NCBI GenBank assembly: GCA_954871525.1
Contig: OX940865.1
Coordinates: 20,692,420 to 20,756,419, forward strand
From: Parietaria judaica
Lineage: Eukaryota; Streptophyta; Magnoliopsida; Rosales; Urticaceae
Length of the DNA: 64,000 bases
Direction of reading: 5' to 3'
Part shown: positions 46,805 through 60,700 of the stretch, piece after piece
How the letters are laid out: the number at the start of each line of letters is the position of its first letter
How positions within the stretch are numbered: position 1 is the first letter of the stretch
Position numbers and translations under genes: made by a program
The notes under the pieces: generated by a model
What the model saw: the letters and a program-made list of their open reading frames with translations, nothing else
Told to the model about the DNA's origin: nothing
Databases searched by the model: none

Positions 46805-47373
46805 CATAGGCGTAGCTAGTATAGCACTAGCATACGCACTTGCATATGCTGGTTAATTTATAAAAAAAATTGCCACTAAATACTAAGTTTAATTTATGGT
46901 TGTTGTGATTTATAGTTGGTGTTACACATATTGTTATTTTATATTGTGTTTTGTATCATAATTAATTATCTATTATTAAAATACACTCGGCGAAATATTC
47001 GGCAATGTCAGCAACACACTCGTTATTTTTGACGGTGTCAGTGACGTACTCGACGATAGAAGCGATGAATTCGACTTTTTTTTACGTACTCACGGTGTTG
47101 GCGACCCACTTGGCATTCTCAAGTGCGTCGATGATGTATACTCATGACCGAGTGCGTCGCCGACACTGCCAAGATTATCGAGTACGTCACCGACACCACC
47201 GAATATGTCGCATAAGCTTATCATTAACTTTGGTTTAGTGACATAGCTCAAAGTTATACCGAAACTAAAACATTGGATAAAAACAAGTATTAAAATGTAC
47301 TTTCTACGAAGTGTAAAAATCTTAATTTGTTATTAAGTGCATCCCCTGAAATACAAAGCTAGCTCTGCCACTG
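46805..47373. mobile_element. non-autonomous hAT element (569 bp)
   Basis: Perfect 8-bp target duplication TCAACGGG (46797-46804 and 47374-47381). Ends CATAGGCGTAGCTAG and the complement of CAGTGGCAGAGCTAG (11 of 15). Its right part has many short GTGTCGGCGA/ACTCGGC-type motifs in both orientations. No transposase frame is present. The ends relate it to the MITE at 46069. Confidence 0.85.
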
Positions 47374-47381
47374 TCAACGGG

Positions 47382-50300
47382 GCATGGATTGAATTGGATC
47401 TCCACACTATTTCTAGCTTTTAAAACTATTGCCGTTTAAAAAAAAAAAGAGTTTGTGAATATGTTTACATATAATTACTTTTGAATACATGTTTAATATT
47501 ACTTTTGAACACATAGCTTATAAAAGAGATTGTAAAAAGTAATTACATGTTTAATAATTGATATTATTGTTCTTATAAACAAGTTGTTTTCATCTATTTA
47601 CTCAATTCTCATAATGATAAAAGTAGTTTTTCACCTTCATTTAGTTGGTAATTCTCTTGTTATTTACCATACAATACTAAAAAAATTAAATTTATTCTTT
47701 ATCAATCAAAACTTTTTTTCTATACAACCAAATACCAACTGCATTATCTTCACATTTACAAAATAAAAATAGTCTAAAACTTATTAAAAAAGAAAGGGAC
47801 TCTAGGGTTCGTTATAGGTCATTTTGCAAAGCTATAATTCCATTGTTAGAATATCACTCAATGAAAAGAGGAAAGACATGGCTTTAAAGGCTCTCATGGC
47901 CTCTTAAACCTAACTACTTGCATATTGCAGAGTGCAGATATAAGGCCATTGGGGATGATCCAACGACCTTGAACAGTTGAGAATTAAAGCTCACCTTATC
48001 AATAAGACACCTAATTACTACTCCTTAAATACACTGTTTCAATCTTCATCAACAGCCTCTAGATTTGCACCATTGCTATTGACTTACCCAGAAAAAAGAA
48101 AAACAAAAAACCAAAAAAGAAACACGGGAATTCTATTTCTCAAACTTTTTCTTTATTCGAGTAAAAATAATAATTAAAAATTATGGTTCTGCATCTTCGG
48201 ATGACCATCCTAGAGCTAATATTTTTAAAAAAAATAAAATTGTCTTTTCGACGCCGGAGTACTATAATTATAAGGTTTTGGTATTCTTCATAACAATTTA
48301 TCTAAATATTAAAATAATCTTAGTTATTATATTTTAAAAAAACTTGAGTATTGAAATTGTTATATACTAGTACAATTAAGTGTCTTTTTATTAAGCACAT
48401 AAGGTAATAATTAAAATATATAAAAAATAGCAATCAGAAATACTACATGGATGATTCTTAAATCGTCCAACTTCAACATTTTTTTTTATAATGTGAGATA
48501 AACTATCATTGAACATGAAGTTATAGAGGTACGATGCCTAATTATGCAAGTCGTTGTAAGAACCCGACATAGATCATTTTAGGTATTTCACATGTATTTT
48601 GGTGTAGCGTTAATTTTATAGCTTCTATACTTGAGCCAGTTTTTGTAGTGTTCATTGTACAAAGAGAAAGTACGAGAAAGTACGAGAAAGAAGGTTGTAA
48701 TCACGAAAAACTATTATTGATTATAAAAATGATGATTACAAACGATAAGTGGATTTACTCTTACATTAGTAACGAACTACGGCTTTCAAAAAGCTTACAA
48801 AAAAAAAAAAGTAACGAACCACTATAATTTTTCATGTTATTATTTTATTTTTATTTTTTCAGATTCGGAGATTAGGATTTAATCCTATTAGTTCATTTAC
48901 TATGACATACATTACTACTGGTTCAATAATTCATTGAAGAGACAATACGAGTATTATTTATATAAAAAAAAATATGATCACAAATATATTGCAAGACAAG
49001 ATCTGAAGCTATGCTATAAATGTGCATATACGAGCGTGATGAAATATTGCTGAGCTGAATTTACTGCCTCAAGTAAATGTCCCATATCTTCTTGTTCCTT
49101 AAAGTAGCACATTTCTATTATTAATTATTATTATCATCTACATATAATAATGTATATGATGACATTTAGTGAGTATATAATAATGTTTATGTGGCATATC
49201 AGCCATGTGTACGTATATATATCTGAGTCACGTGCCCGGTACAATATTTTCGGTCTGAATTATTTGGAAAAAGAAAAAAAGGGATAATATACCCAAAGTA
49301 TTACAGTCACTTGTGCCCATAGATAAAATAGGGTAAATACTAAATATAGCATCCGGTCAACCAGAAACATTTTTTTTTTGTGTGTAAAAATCTAGAACTT
49401 TTGATTCCGTTTTTTTTCTTCTTCGGATTTTAGATTTATTATATTATAATATAATAAAATTTTATTTTTAGATCATGACCAAAAACAATTTAAAAAAACA
49501 AAAAAACAAAATCAAAACCAGAACTTTGGTTATGAACGTGGATTTTTCGGAATCGAGAAAATTCCGTTGCTGATTTTTTTTCAAGATGAAAATTTAAGAC
49601 CTGAAATCTAATTATTTGCCCATATTTACAAAATTACCTATAGATACAAAAAAGTCTTTTTATAGTAAAAAAAAAGTATTCAAACTTGCGTCTAATTCCG
49701 TTTAAGATCGGTATAGCTGCTTCAATTAAAAAACGTTAATAATAAACCTAAATGATTAAAATAAATAATTACATTAAGATAAAAATTAAAATAAGTTTGT
49801 ATGGAAGTGATAAATATTCCTCCTTTAACGTTTTTAGCATAGACGGCTTATTTGCAAAAAAAATAATAACAAAAATAATAATAACAAAAATCAAAAGTAT
49901 TTTATTTATAAATTGTTTACTATAAACAAATTTCAATACATATTAACGAAGTTAAATACAAGTTATGTGTTTTTATCGTTAGTACTAACTTACTAACTAT
50001 CAGTACTAAAATGTAAAGATCATGACACCTGTATCAGAAAAGACGAGATCAATAATAAAAAATACATGTCAATTAAATAAATAAATTATGATGAACTCAT
50101 GTTAGTAAATTCTCCAACTGTCCAATGAGCACAAGCTTTGTTGACATTATGGCATATAATAATCAAAAGATCAAATTGAGAAGATTACATTGGTTATGGG
50201 TTATATTCTCTAATCTCAATGGTTTTGGCAGATTACGAGGTAATCACTGTAATTAATTACATAATTAGTAAGGCCACATTTCCCTTTTCTCTATGGATAT

Positions 50301-50460
50301 GTTAATTAATATGAGAGACCATGTTCTCATTTAATTAGCTTACTTTAAATTGACAACTCAAAGGATTTTCCACCTTACTTTAATGATTGCTCATTGCCAG
50401 CTATATTTAGCCTCTAATCTCACTTTACCAAGTTATTCAAAAGTGTATATTTTATACATT
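47382..50460. other. AT-rich spacer, no gene seen
   Basis: Only short chance ORFs in AT-rich DNA. No transposon end could be paired. Confidence 0.45.
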
Positions 50461-50464
50461 ATTT

Positions 50465-50812
50465 AGTGACAATAGCGGCTAAAGTATTAAAGTTGTAAAA
50501 CATACTCTATTCATGATATAGAGGGACAAAAAAAGAGTAAAACAATAACTCCATTCAATTTCTGTTAAAATACTCAATGAACCGTTCAATTTTTGTTTAA
50601 ATAAAAACAGTAATAAAGGGACATGTCTAGCAACAACATAATTTTCTCAATTTTTAATATTTTTTATTATTATTTATTTTTATTATTTTGGTTCCAACTT
50701 CTATTAACTTTTTTAAACAAATTAAATTGAATTAGCTTACAATAAAAGAACACAAATACCGCCGGTGCAACTGACTATACCTTTAATACTTTTGCCATTA
50801 TTTTACTTATTA
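50465..50812. mobile_element. possible small inverted-repeat element
   Basis: GCGGCTAAAGTATTAAAG near the left end pairs imperfectly with CTTTAATACTTTTGCCAT near the right end, giving about 30 bp of diverged terminal inverted repeat. The sequence recalls the ends of the foldback element at 44315. I could not define a target duplication, so ends and class are uncertain. Confidence 0.35.
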
Positions 50813-52740
50813 TTTATTTATATGTATGGGAGTGCATATCACTTCCAAGATGTATTTCACTGAATAGAGATGGGTCAATTTAAGATCCCCCACAGGAATC
50901 TCCTGGATGTTTAATTTTTTACAATTAAGAACATCCCTATATACTGTAAAATTCTGATTTATAATAAATTATAAAATATTTAGTGGGTTGTGTTATATAT
51001 TATTAAGAAATTGCAATACCATTATTGTGCAAGGATTTAGGCAAATAGCCATTATGGGCATTGACTATTTGGCGCAGATAAATATGGTCTAAAATTTTGA
51101 GTCTCTTTTTCTTAAACGCCTTTTGATTTTGGTTCTTTAGGGATCCATTAGATGAAGAAAAATAATATATGGGAATGAGAAACCCATAAAATAACAACAA
51201 AGATCATAGTGGAATGAATTAGTTCTTCTCTATTTCAAAATAGAAGAACAAAATATTAATTAAGTGTTACGAATCGTAGCTTTTTGACACCAATGCCCTC
51301 AACGTAAAATGATTGAAAATATTTAACTGGTGCGAAAAGCATAGAAAAGTGTTTCAATCTATTCATTCAATAACGGTTCATTGAAAATCATGCAAAATTA
51401 TTGAACAATAATAAATTTATTCAAGTGTTATAAACGAGAATTTGACAACTTACGCTACTTTTAACACCTCGGGAAAAATGTGTTCAAAATGCAAAGTACA
51501 CCAACAACCAAAGTTCCTTAATAACGAGGGAAAATGGCTGGATCGAATCCGACACCCACGGCTTCTCAGGGACTGGCATAGGCTGCAACAAACCCGCCTC
51601 CTTCTTCCATTCAATCTTGTCTTGTTGACAAAGCTTTTACGGGCAACTTCGTGCTAATTACTCTAATTATGCTTATACTAATAATTTAAAAAAAAATGAT
51701 AAAGAGAGAGAAATTCCAAAAATTGATACATGATTGGTTCTCACTGGTCACAATTAGCAGAACTAAAACTTGTTTTAAATTTCTAATTGTTCAATCTCCT
51801 TGTCTTGTCTTTTCTATCATAATTATTTCAATATATGCTTATCACGACAATACAAATCTCTTTATGCATTTCAAATCTTCTTATGACATATCACCCACAT
51901 ATAATAATGAACCTCTTAATTGTAATTTTGTTTGTTTAATTGTCTTGTAATATGACGAGATACTTTAATGAATTATACGAGTGTGATTACATTCACTGAA
52001 TAATTGTTTGGAAAGAAAAATGAGTGAGTGATTGCATATTATACTTGACTCATAATAATTAGAATTTGATTCTCATCCCTTAAATTATCACTTCTAAAAA
52101 ATTCATAAAGTATAAGAGTTTAATATTCATTTTTTTTATATAAGCACATTGAGCAAAACAATTAGGCTTTCTTCATTTTAATTTTAATTGAACTTTCACT
52201 AATTTAATGTCATGCTTGTGAATTCATAAAATTACATTATCTTTTGGGCCTAATATTTTTTAACCATCTAAAATTACATCTTGTCTCGGTTTTGGAGTAA
52301 CCTGGTTTTTAACTAGGCCAAACCCACATTTGATTTTTTTTATATAATTTTTTAAGTAAGTTATTTATAAGTAAAAAGTACAATTTACATTATAAACACG
52401 GCTTAAAATAAACAATACGTGATTTGAGCGTAAAATAGAACCCTTCGAACTAAACTATAATAATAGTTAAAAAAAAAAAAACATAATTTGGACCAACAAC
52501 CGGTCCAGAAGGGTTTTTAAAGCTTTGACATCTTCCTATTTTAAACTTTTTTTTATACTAAAAATGGTTCGATTTTCTGACTTAAAGAGACATGGAGCCG
52601 GACTGGGCCAAAGCCAAGCCAAGCCAAGTTTTGTAACCAAAACTTACACTCCTACTTATACCATTTGCTATATCAAAAAATTAATTTTCTTTGGATACTA
52701 AAGTATAAGCTCTAAGAGTGGTTTAACTTCTAGTTGTTAT
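50813..52740. other. AT-rich spacer, no gene seen
   Basis: No supportable gene. A string at 52610-52660 (repeated CCAAG, then AACTTACACTCCTAC) resembles a hAT right end, but I found no partner. Confidence 0.4.
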
Positions 52741-52748
52741 GTTTCTAA

Positions 52749-53931
52749 CAAGGTTCAAATTTTCGTCGATTATCGTCGAAAATCGTTCAATTTTTCACTT
52801 GCATGTGGTCATCGGCAAGTTTCCACACTAATCGTTGTCGTTTTAGCATTTTTTGAAGATTTTCAGCGAATGCAACTTCAAATATTTTTGCAGAGGACAA
52901 TGCAAGAAAAAATAAAAAATGAAAAAAGAAGTACTTTTCAAGAATAATTTAACTTCATGTGGCCAGTGACCAAATATTAAGATAGTTACATACTTCATCT
53001 TAGCCTAATTAGGGTACATAATCCTAGCCTAATTAAGGTTTACAATCAAGGCTTATTTACAAAGAACTTTATCAAATTTTTGAACCCTAATTTCATAAAA
53101 TCCCAACGCTCGAGATCGCGAAGCCCAACTAGAAGCCCCAAGCATTTCACCCCGGCACAGCCACCGGCCGCGCTGGAAGATATGTATGTTGGTTGAATTG
53201 CTTAGGTTCGAAAATGATGATTGTTATTTATATAATAGCAATGTTATTACTTTCTTTGTATTTGTTCCATGTGAGACTTTCCAAATCCAACAAATGCGTG
53301 TTATCAATTTTCATTCAATTCTATTTGTTCCATGTGAGACTTCTCTACTAAGACAAATAACCAATTATGTGTATTATCAAATTATATAATATGCAGTTTA
53401 ATTTATTGTGGCAAAAGTACTAAAAAATTATCTTTTGGGATTTTTGAGCTAATCTTTTCATTGTATTATTATTTGTTTTAATTTAATATTTATTGTAATA
53501 TAAATTTTAGCTAATCTTTTCATTTTATTATTATTTGTTTTAATAAAATATTTATTGTAATATAAATTTTAGCTAATCTTTTCGTTGTTCTTACTATTTG
53601 AGACTATGTTATGACTTAGATGTTTGTTTTTGAGACTTAGACTTATACGTTTATGTTTGTGAGACTATATTTTATTTACATATGTTTGAGTATGACATAA
53701 TTTTATTTTTAGTATTTTAAAGTAATATCAACACTATATATAAACTTAGTAAATATATTTTAAAAAATAATCTAGAAATTTTCCATCAATAATCCTTGAT
53801 AAGTTTCTATAATCCTTAAATAATCTTCGATAAGTGTAGTAAGCTAGAGTTTTAGCAGTTTTCCATCGATAATTCTCAAAAATCCGTCAATAATCCTAAA
53901 AAACGACAAAAAAATGACATTTTAAACTTTG
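52749..53931. mobile_element. probable old hAT-type element (1183 bp)
   Basis: The left end CAAGGTTCAAATTTTC and the complement of the right end CAAAGTTTAAAATGTC agree at most positions. Flanking octamers GTTTCTAA and GTTTGAAA match at 6 of 8. Both subterminal regions repeat TCGATAAT/ATTATCGA-like motifs. A GC-rich patch at about 53105-53180 is out of character and may be captured host DNA. The call rests on weak, eroded ends. Confidence 0.45.
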
Positions 53932-53939
53932 GTTTGAAA

Positions 53940-54630
53940 GGTAAATTGAAGAAAGGTGATTGTGTTTTGCTTTCCTTCCAATCAAGCTCATCTAAGTGAA
54001 AGAGGCATTTCCTTTATGGTAAAATTTGACATGCTTTCATCAAACGACATGATTTTCTAGAAAACGACATTAAAGTAACAAAGAACGACATAGTAGACAA
54101 ACTAATATGTTAGGTGGAACAAAAAGAACGACATTGTTCGGTGTAAGGATAATTTTATGGAAAGATAGCAAAATATAAAACGCTACTTTAATAAGAAACA
54201 CAAGTTAGTGACAAGTTTTGTATGCATGGGACATATAAGTAAAAATGATAGGATAGTTTTCCTTTACTTGCATTTTTTATGAATAGTCGCCCGAGATCGA
54301 CCCCTTCTGTCTGTGAAGAGGCACCCCTTCTCCCCAAGTTACAAAATATACGACTTTCAATCATATTTGTCTTAAAAATGGTGCACTCTTTATTACTACG
54401 ATAAAACCTTTATAAATTTATACTGTTGAGACCAGATGATTTTATTATATTATCGAGGTAAAATTTAATCATGTTAGTTAGAATCGAGATCATATAATTT
54501 TTTTTTTGAAATTATTAAATTATAAAGTATTAATTTAAAAATGCTCTACTGTATTTTGGCAAACTAATTAGTCAATATTCCTTTTAATTAAGAGGCAAGT
54601 TAAGACTCTAAATAGTATTAGTTGAAATCT
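53940..54630. other. AT-rich spacer upstream of RRP12
   Basis: No gene seen. The right end leads into the promoter of the RRP12 gene. Confidence 0.45.
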
Positions 54631-54634
54631 AATC

Positions 54635-54652
54635 GGGCCCAATCTGAGCCCA
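54635..54652. promoter_or_regulatory. two site II motifs (TGGGCY) upstream of RRP12
   Basis: GGCCCA (54636-54641) and AGCCCA (54647-54652) are complements of TGGGCC and TGGGCT. They lie about 150 bases before the ATG. Site II motifs bind TCP factors and are common in plant ribosome-biogenesis and growth genes, which fits RRP12. I see no TATA box, as is frequent for such genes. Confidence 0.5.
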
Positions 54653-54798
54653 ATTCAAGCCTTAATTCATCAGCCCGCCAAAACCCATCACTCTTTTTTT
54701 TTTTGACGAAAAACCCATCACTCTCCTCTCTCTTTAGTCTTCTCCTTCCTCAGAACCTCCAAAACCCCTTGTTTCTCTGAACCTCACCGAACGCGTCC

Positions 54799-57700
54799 AT
54801 GGAAGACGACAAGCCCGAGCACGAGAATGAACCCGCGCTCAGCGACGCCTCCGACATCTGCCAGCAGCTGATGGACCGCTACGCCAAGTCCACCGCGCCC
54901 CAGCACCGCCACCTCGTCGCCACCGCAGCTGCCATGCGCTCCCTCCTCGCTGCCGAGGGCCTCCCGCTCTCGCTACCTGCTTACTTCGCCGCCTCCCTCT
55001 CCGCCGCGGCCGACTCCCTCTCCGCCAAGCCCGACGTCACCGCCTCCGCCGCGCTGCTCGCCTTTCTCGCCATGGTGCTCCCGCTCGTGCCGCCGGGGAG
55101 CGGCGTCGAGGCGGCCGAGGCCGTGTCGGTGTTGGTGCAGCTCTTGGGGAGGGAGATGGACGGGGCGGGGCTCGGGGCGGCCAGCGTCCGGGCCGGCGTG
55201 AAGTGCTTGGGGCTCTTGGTCGGGTTCTGCGATCTGGAGGATTGGGATTCCGTGAAATTAGGGTTTGAAACTTTGATGAAGTTCTCTGTTGACAAGCGTC
55301 CAAAGGTAAAGCTCAATGCTGATTATTGTATGGTTATTCATTCTATATGGATTTCTTGGGACCTAAGGTACGTTTGGATTTGGAGCTATAGGTTTCATAT
55401 GCTCGTGAAAGCTTAACTATAAGAAATGATTGAACACTGGTTAGTTAGTTACGCTATATGGATTTCTTGAGACTTAAGAAATATTTGGATTTGGAGGAGA
55501 AGCGAGAGGGTTCACTTTCCGGTATTTTGGGCTTTATCAGTGGCGGGTTGACGATACGAATTCCGGGGTTAATTAAGCATAGTTAAGGGTAACATTAAGA
55601 AAAAAATTAAGGGTTAAAATTGAAATAAATAAAAGCTGTGAGAAACTTTATTTAGTTTCTTATTAGTTATTTAGTGTTTACTCGAACGAACGCTCGTTTA
55701 TCGTCTTAGGTTCGGAGGTGCTCTCAAGAATGCCTCGAGAAGGCGTTTAAGTCGGTCAATTCCTCCGCTGTTGTAAAGGAGGCAAGCAAATTGGTAACGT
55801 CAATGCTGAAAAGCTATACGCCTTTGGCACTTGAGCTTAGTAGTATCAAAGCCGCTGCTAAATCAGAAAAAGAGCCGACGTTGGAACCAAAATACGTGGA
55901 GGTCCTCCACATGCTAAATTTGTTGAACCTTATTGTTCCTTCTCTCCACACGAAAACTAGGTCACGAGTTCTTTCAGAGGTGAACAAGCTTATGAAAAGT
56001 CACTTCTCCGCTCTCACGAGGCACGCTCTCAAAACTATTGAGACGTGTTTTGAATCTTCGGCAGCTGATGTCATCTCACCCGAGACAGAGAATGTTGTGG
56101 TGTCTCTTTTGTCATTTATCTCGTCGGGAGATGACATTCCCTCGGATTCCATCGTCTCTGCGGCAACCTTGTTAAAGCGTGCGCTTGACATACTTCGTGT
56201 CGGAGGATCAAGCTCATACGCTACAAATGCTCCTTTGGTTTGTGAATCAATAGCAGGTAATCTCATGCTTTGTCTCGTTGATAAAAAAACTTATACCTTT
56301 CATGACATTTCTGGAGGCCCTTAATTTTTCCTGTTATCATTTTTTGACCCATCAATATGCATATTTATGATCTTAACGCCGATCCAGGTCTTCTAACTTC
56401 CGAGGCTGCAATTGCATCACATGCCGCTACCGTTTCAAAAGAGCTAATGAATAATCTAGTTGATAATGGAAGTCCTTTGATGGATGATAATCAGCAGTCT
56501 GAAGTTGAAGGAAAAGAAAGCACCGAGTCACGGGCACTAAAGTCAACTTGCGCCGTGTTGGAGAGTTTTCTCGTGAAAAGTGATGGAAAGCCAAATGAGT
56601 ATATTTTGGGTGTTATATCATCCTTGTTCCTCAAACTTGGTAAGTAAATAAACATTTTCATTCAACATTCTTTTGAATTATCCCGATCCAGGTCAGTATT
56701 ATTCCATAAAATAGAAGTTGCATTCCGTTAAACGTTGACCGGACCCATATTATTGTATTTTCTTTCATAGGGGTATTATTAGGTAGGTCTAAGGTTGATA
56801 AAGTGTTTCATGTTTTGATTATTTTAATTATCCGGGTCTCTCGAATTGGTGACTGTGATTATGTTTATCGATAAAGTGTTCTCGTTTCTCTTAGATTTCT
56901 AACCCGGGTTATAGGGCAAGATAAATTAAAAGGTGCACTATTAAAGTACTTTACAGTACTTTATTAAATGATTAATGATTAACTGATGCCATTTATTGTT
57001 TGATGAAGGTGGGAACTCGTACTACTATATGAAAGATATTCTGCCAAAACTTGCTGACATCATGAAACTTGCGGCTGCTGATAGTAAATATAACACGTGT
57101 CATGTAAGTCTCTACAAAAAAAAATTAATTGTTTTTTACCTACGGTAATTTAGATGAGTAATTTTTTTTGTTTTACGTGTTATTCTTGTGTGGAAGAACA
57201 AGAATTCAGAATGCAAATAGATAATATAAACTTGTTTGCGCCTCTTGTTAGGTTTAATGTTTTTTTGTTGTTTTGTATTCAGGTCGAAAACTGTATTGGA
57301 TCTGCTGTTATTGCTCTGGGACCGGAAAAAATACTCATCGACTTGCCTATAAGTCTTAGTGCTGAGGGATTAACTTTCTCAAATGTATGGTTGGTGCCCA
57401 TATTAAAGAACTATGTTATTGGAGCATCATTAGACTATTACATGAAACACATCTTGCGACTTGCAAAGTCATTTCGAGAAGCCAGTCGCCAAGGTACTTC
57501 CTTAATCTTATCCCGAATGTTCTTATCCTTCATGGTTCACCGCTTTATTGCGGCAAAAGGTAAACAATTCCAATAATAACGTTACCATTTAAACGGTATG
57601 GTAACGGTTCTCCCGTTTGTACGTTGTTCTTCCACATGATCTTTTATTTGGATATTTTTTTATTTTGGTCTATGTTATTAACTTTATTTTTTAAAAATTG

Positions 57701-60700
57701 TAATAATTATATTTAATATATAATCAATTGTTTTATTTATAATTAATATAGGCTTTTAGGTAGTTTTTTGGTGTTTTTCCTTCCAATTTAATACTTTGTT
57801 TTATACACATATATATATATTTTATTATTGGTAGAAAATAATAATTTAATTTGTTTCTCTCCTCAAATTTACCCCTTGATCTTTTCCAGTTAAAAGGACA
57901 CCGATTGGTCGAGATCTTCAGGAGCATGCTAATAGCCTCTGGGGGTTACTCCCTGCGTTCTGCCGGTATCCGACCGATCTGTATCAAAATATCGGACCTC
58001 TCACTAAAGTTCTACTCAAGTTTCTTAAGAAGAAAGACTCCTCTTCGATGCATGAAAATGTTGCCATTTCCTTGCAGGTAATCATAATAGAAAGTTTTCC
58101 CTTTGTACTCTTCAAGTTCCAAGTTATAAGATTGTGCTGATTAATTTTAAACTCCATGTCTCTCTCCTTTTTCAAAAGGTTCTTGTCAATCAATGCAAAG
58201 GCACTGAATTGAAGCCCTTCGAAGTAAGAGGATCGTTGATAGAGTGCGACAGTCTACCCACTTATTCAAAGAAAATTGCATCGAAAAATATGAAGGCGTT
58301 AGCGTCACATTCCACTGCATTACTTGAGGCTCTGACAGAGTTATTTATTGATTCTAAACCCGCAAAGCGTTTACATTTAAAGGTTTTCCTCTCATTTCCT
58401 TCTTTCATTTCAAGTAGGGTGTAATCCATAGTTGTTTCCGGTTTTTTGGGTTTATAAAACTTAAATTGAATCTGTTTCTATATCAAATCAGTTTTCACGG
58501 AATATATGTATAGTGTTTTTAAGAATCCTTCTCGTTTACAGGACGCCATTGGATGCTTGGCTTCTATTACAGATTCAACTAAGACGAAAGAGATTCTCAT
58601 GTCATTGTTTGAGCGTTATAAGTTTATTAACGATAGTGGTGAGTTTGGAGATCACGAGAATCAAGAAGAATTGGTTGATGAAGTTCAGCGGACCTTGAAT
58701 AAGATAAAGAAAGACACCACTAGGTATTCTCGAAATTGAAATATTGCTGCTTTTTAAAGTTACTTACTATTTCATTAGTTACTTATGTTTTCAGCAAATA
58801 AAGAAAAAAAATAAAAAATGAAATCTTGCTGTTTCATTTTTACAGATGCATTATCATGGAGCTTGCGTTTTCTCTTGTTGAAGGAGCCAAATATGACCTT
58901 ATTGATCTCGTCTATAACTTTATAAGATATAGTTTTCAGGTATGAGATTGAAATCGAATACCTTCATTTATATTAAATACCGTGATGATTAATATTTTAT
59001 CGGTACCTAGGCTACCGATGGGATTGGTCACCAACAAGCATACCATACTCTAAGCAAAATTCTGGAGGTTGGTATTTGTTATCATTAAATCGCTATCACT
59101 AAATCATAATGCGATATTAACAAGTGAATTGAATTTCTTGTACATCTTTTTCGGAAATAAATGTGCAGGATCATGCTTCGTTTTGTTCTTCCCGATCCAT
59201 TGAGCTTGTTGATCTCATTCTTAGCTTTAAAGCTCCTTCCGACACTGATACACTAAGGAGCCGCTTCGCATGTTTCCACTCTTTAATGGTTCACATATTG
59301 AAGGTGAGGCCTAGTCTTCTTGACCATGATTGATTTGTTTTTCACAAGTAGAATAAAATCCAATATTTTTATTTATTTAAATGAATAAATATTCTTTAAA
59401 ACCACTGTCAAGTTAACTTTAAAAAAGAAAAAAATATTAATAAATCTGGAATGTCTAAAAATAAAAAAATAAAACTTAAATTAGAAGAAAAATCAAGCTG
59501 ATCCTAACAATTTTGACTTAATATAATAAGTTATTAGACTAAAACTAAAAGAGAAATAAAGAAGTACCTTCATGATCATACCTGTAGAATTTAGAAATTA
59601 TATAGCTTATGGCCATATATTATGAATAAACAAAACCTTATAATCGAACGTTGAGCCTATCCATTGTTCAATTATCTTTTCTTGGGATCTTAGTGAACAT
59701 TTTTAATAACCACTTTGTAGATTAAATACCTGCATAATTAACTATATGAAGGAATGAACCTCTTTGACTCTGTTGTCTCGATACTCTGGTGATCACGATT
59801 CGTCATACATATATTTGCTATATTTTGGATAGGTTTAACTTTGTTGATTGCACGTGTAGGTAGACTCGGAAGAAGGAAATACGAAGGTGTTTCTCATCGT
59901 CAATGAGATTATACTCACATTGAAGGATGTAAGAACTAGAGCCAAATTTTGTTGGGTTACGCGTGGTTTAGTGTTAATTCTTTCTTATTTAAACCTACTC
60001 TACTTGCTCGGCTCTGATAATTCTTTATTTAAACTTATCAAATATTTACTTTCCTTTACACTATTTTATTAGTTAAACCTTTTTTTTTTTTTTATTGTTT
60101 ACATCGACGATTTAGGCCAAGGATGAGGATACAAGGAAGGAAGCTTATGATGTACTCATAAAGACAAGTTCCAGTTTGCGAGATATGCCATGTTCCGATT
60201 CCGATTCCCTTGAAGCGCCTTATCAGAAACTAATTACCATGGTTTGTGATTAATTAATTCTTGGTAACATAGTTGTATTAGACGTTTCCGTGATCCAATT
60301 AAATCAACTATTCAATATTCTCGTACAAATTTAATTACTGCTATGTGTCAATCGCGTATACAAACGCTTGTGCATAGGAGTGAAGAAAAATTAGCAAAAA
60401 AGGAATTTAGGTTAATCAAGGGATTTTTTTGTAATTTTCTTAGGGTGAACAGTGCTGTTACATACAGTAGTGTTTTGTTTAATGCAGAAATTGATTAAGA
60501 GTTTAGAGACTACTCACTGGGAGAGAACGCTCCACCTCTCAAATCGTTTATGTCAATCCGATCATTATGTCACTGGCTCCTTTACAATCACCGCATACTA
60601 ACTCATGTATTAATTAAATTCAGATAATGGGTTATCTTACTGGTGCATCACCTCACATAAAGAGTGGAGCAATTTCCGTGCTTTCGGTATTAATATACAC

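Noticed and set aside
46969..47240. 77-codon ORF at 47005-47238
   Set aside because: It lies wholly inside a hAT element and reads its repeated end motifs.
60480..60600. Possible extra RRP12 exon following an AATGCAG
   Set aside because: The exons at 60116-60241 and 60624-60785 join in phase and match the expected protein; inserting this piece adds unrelated residues.
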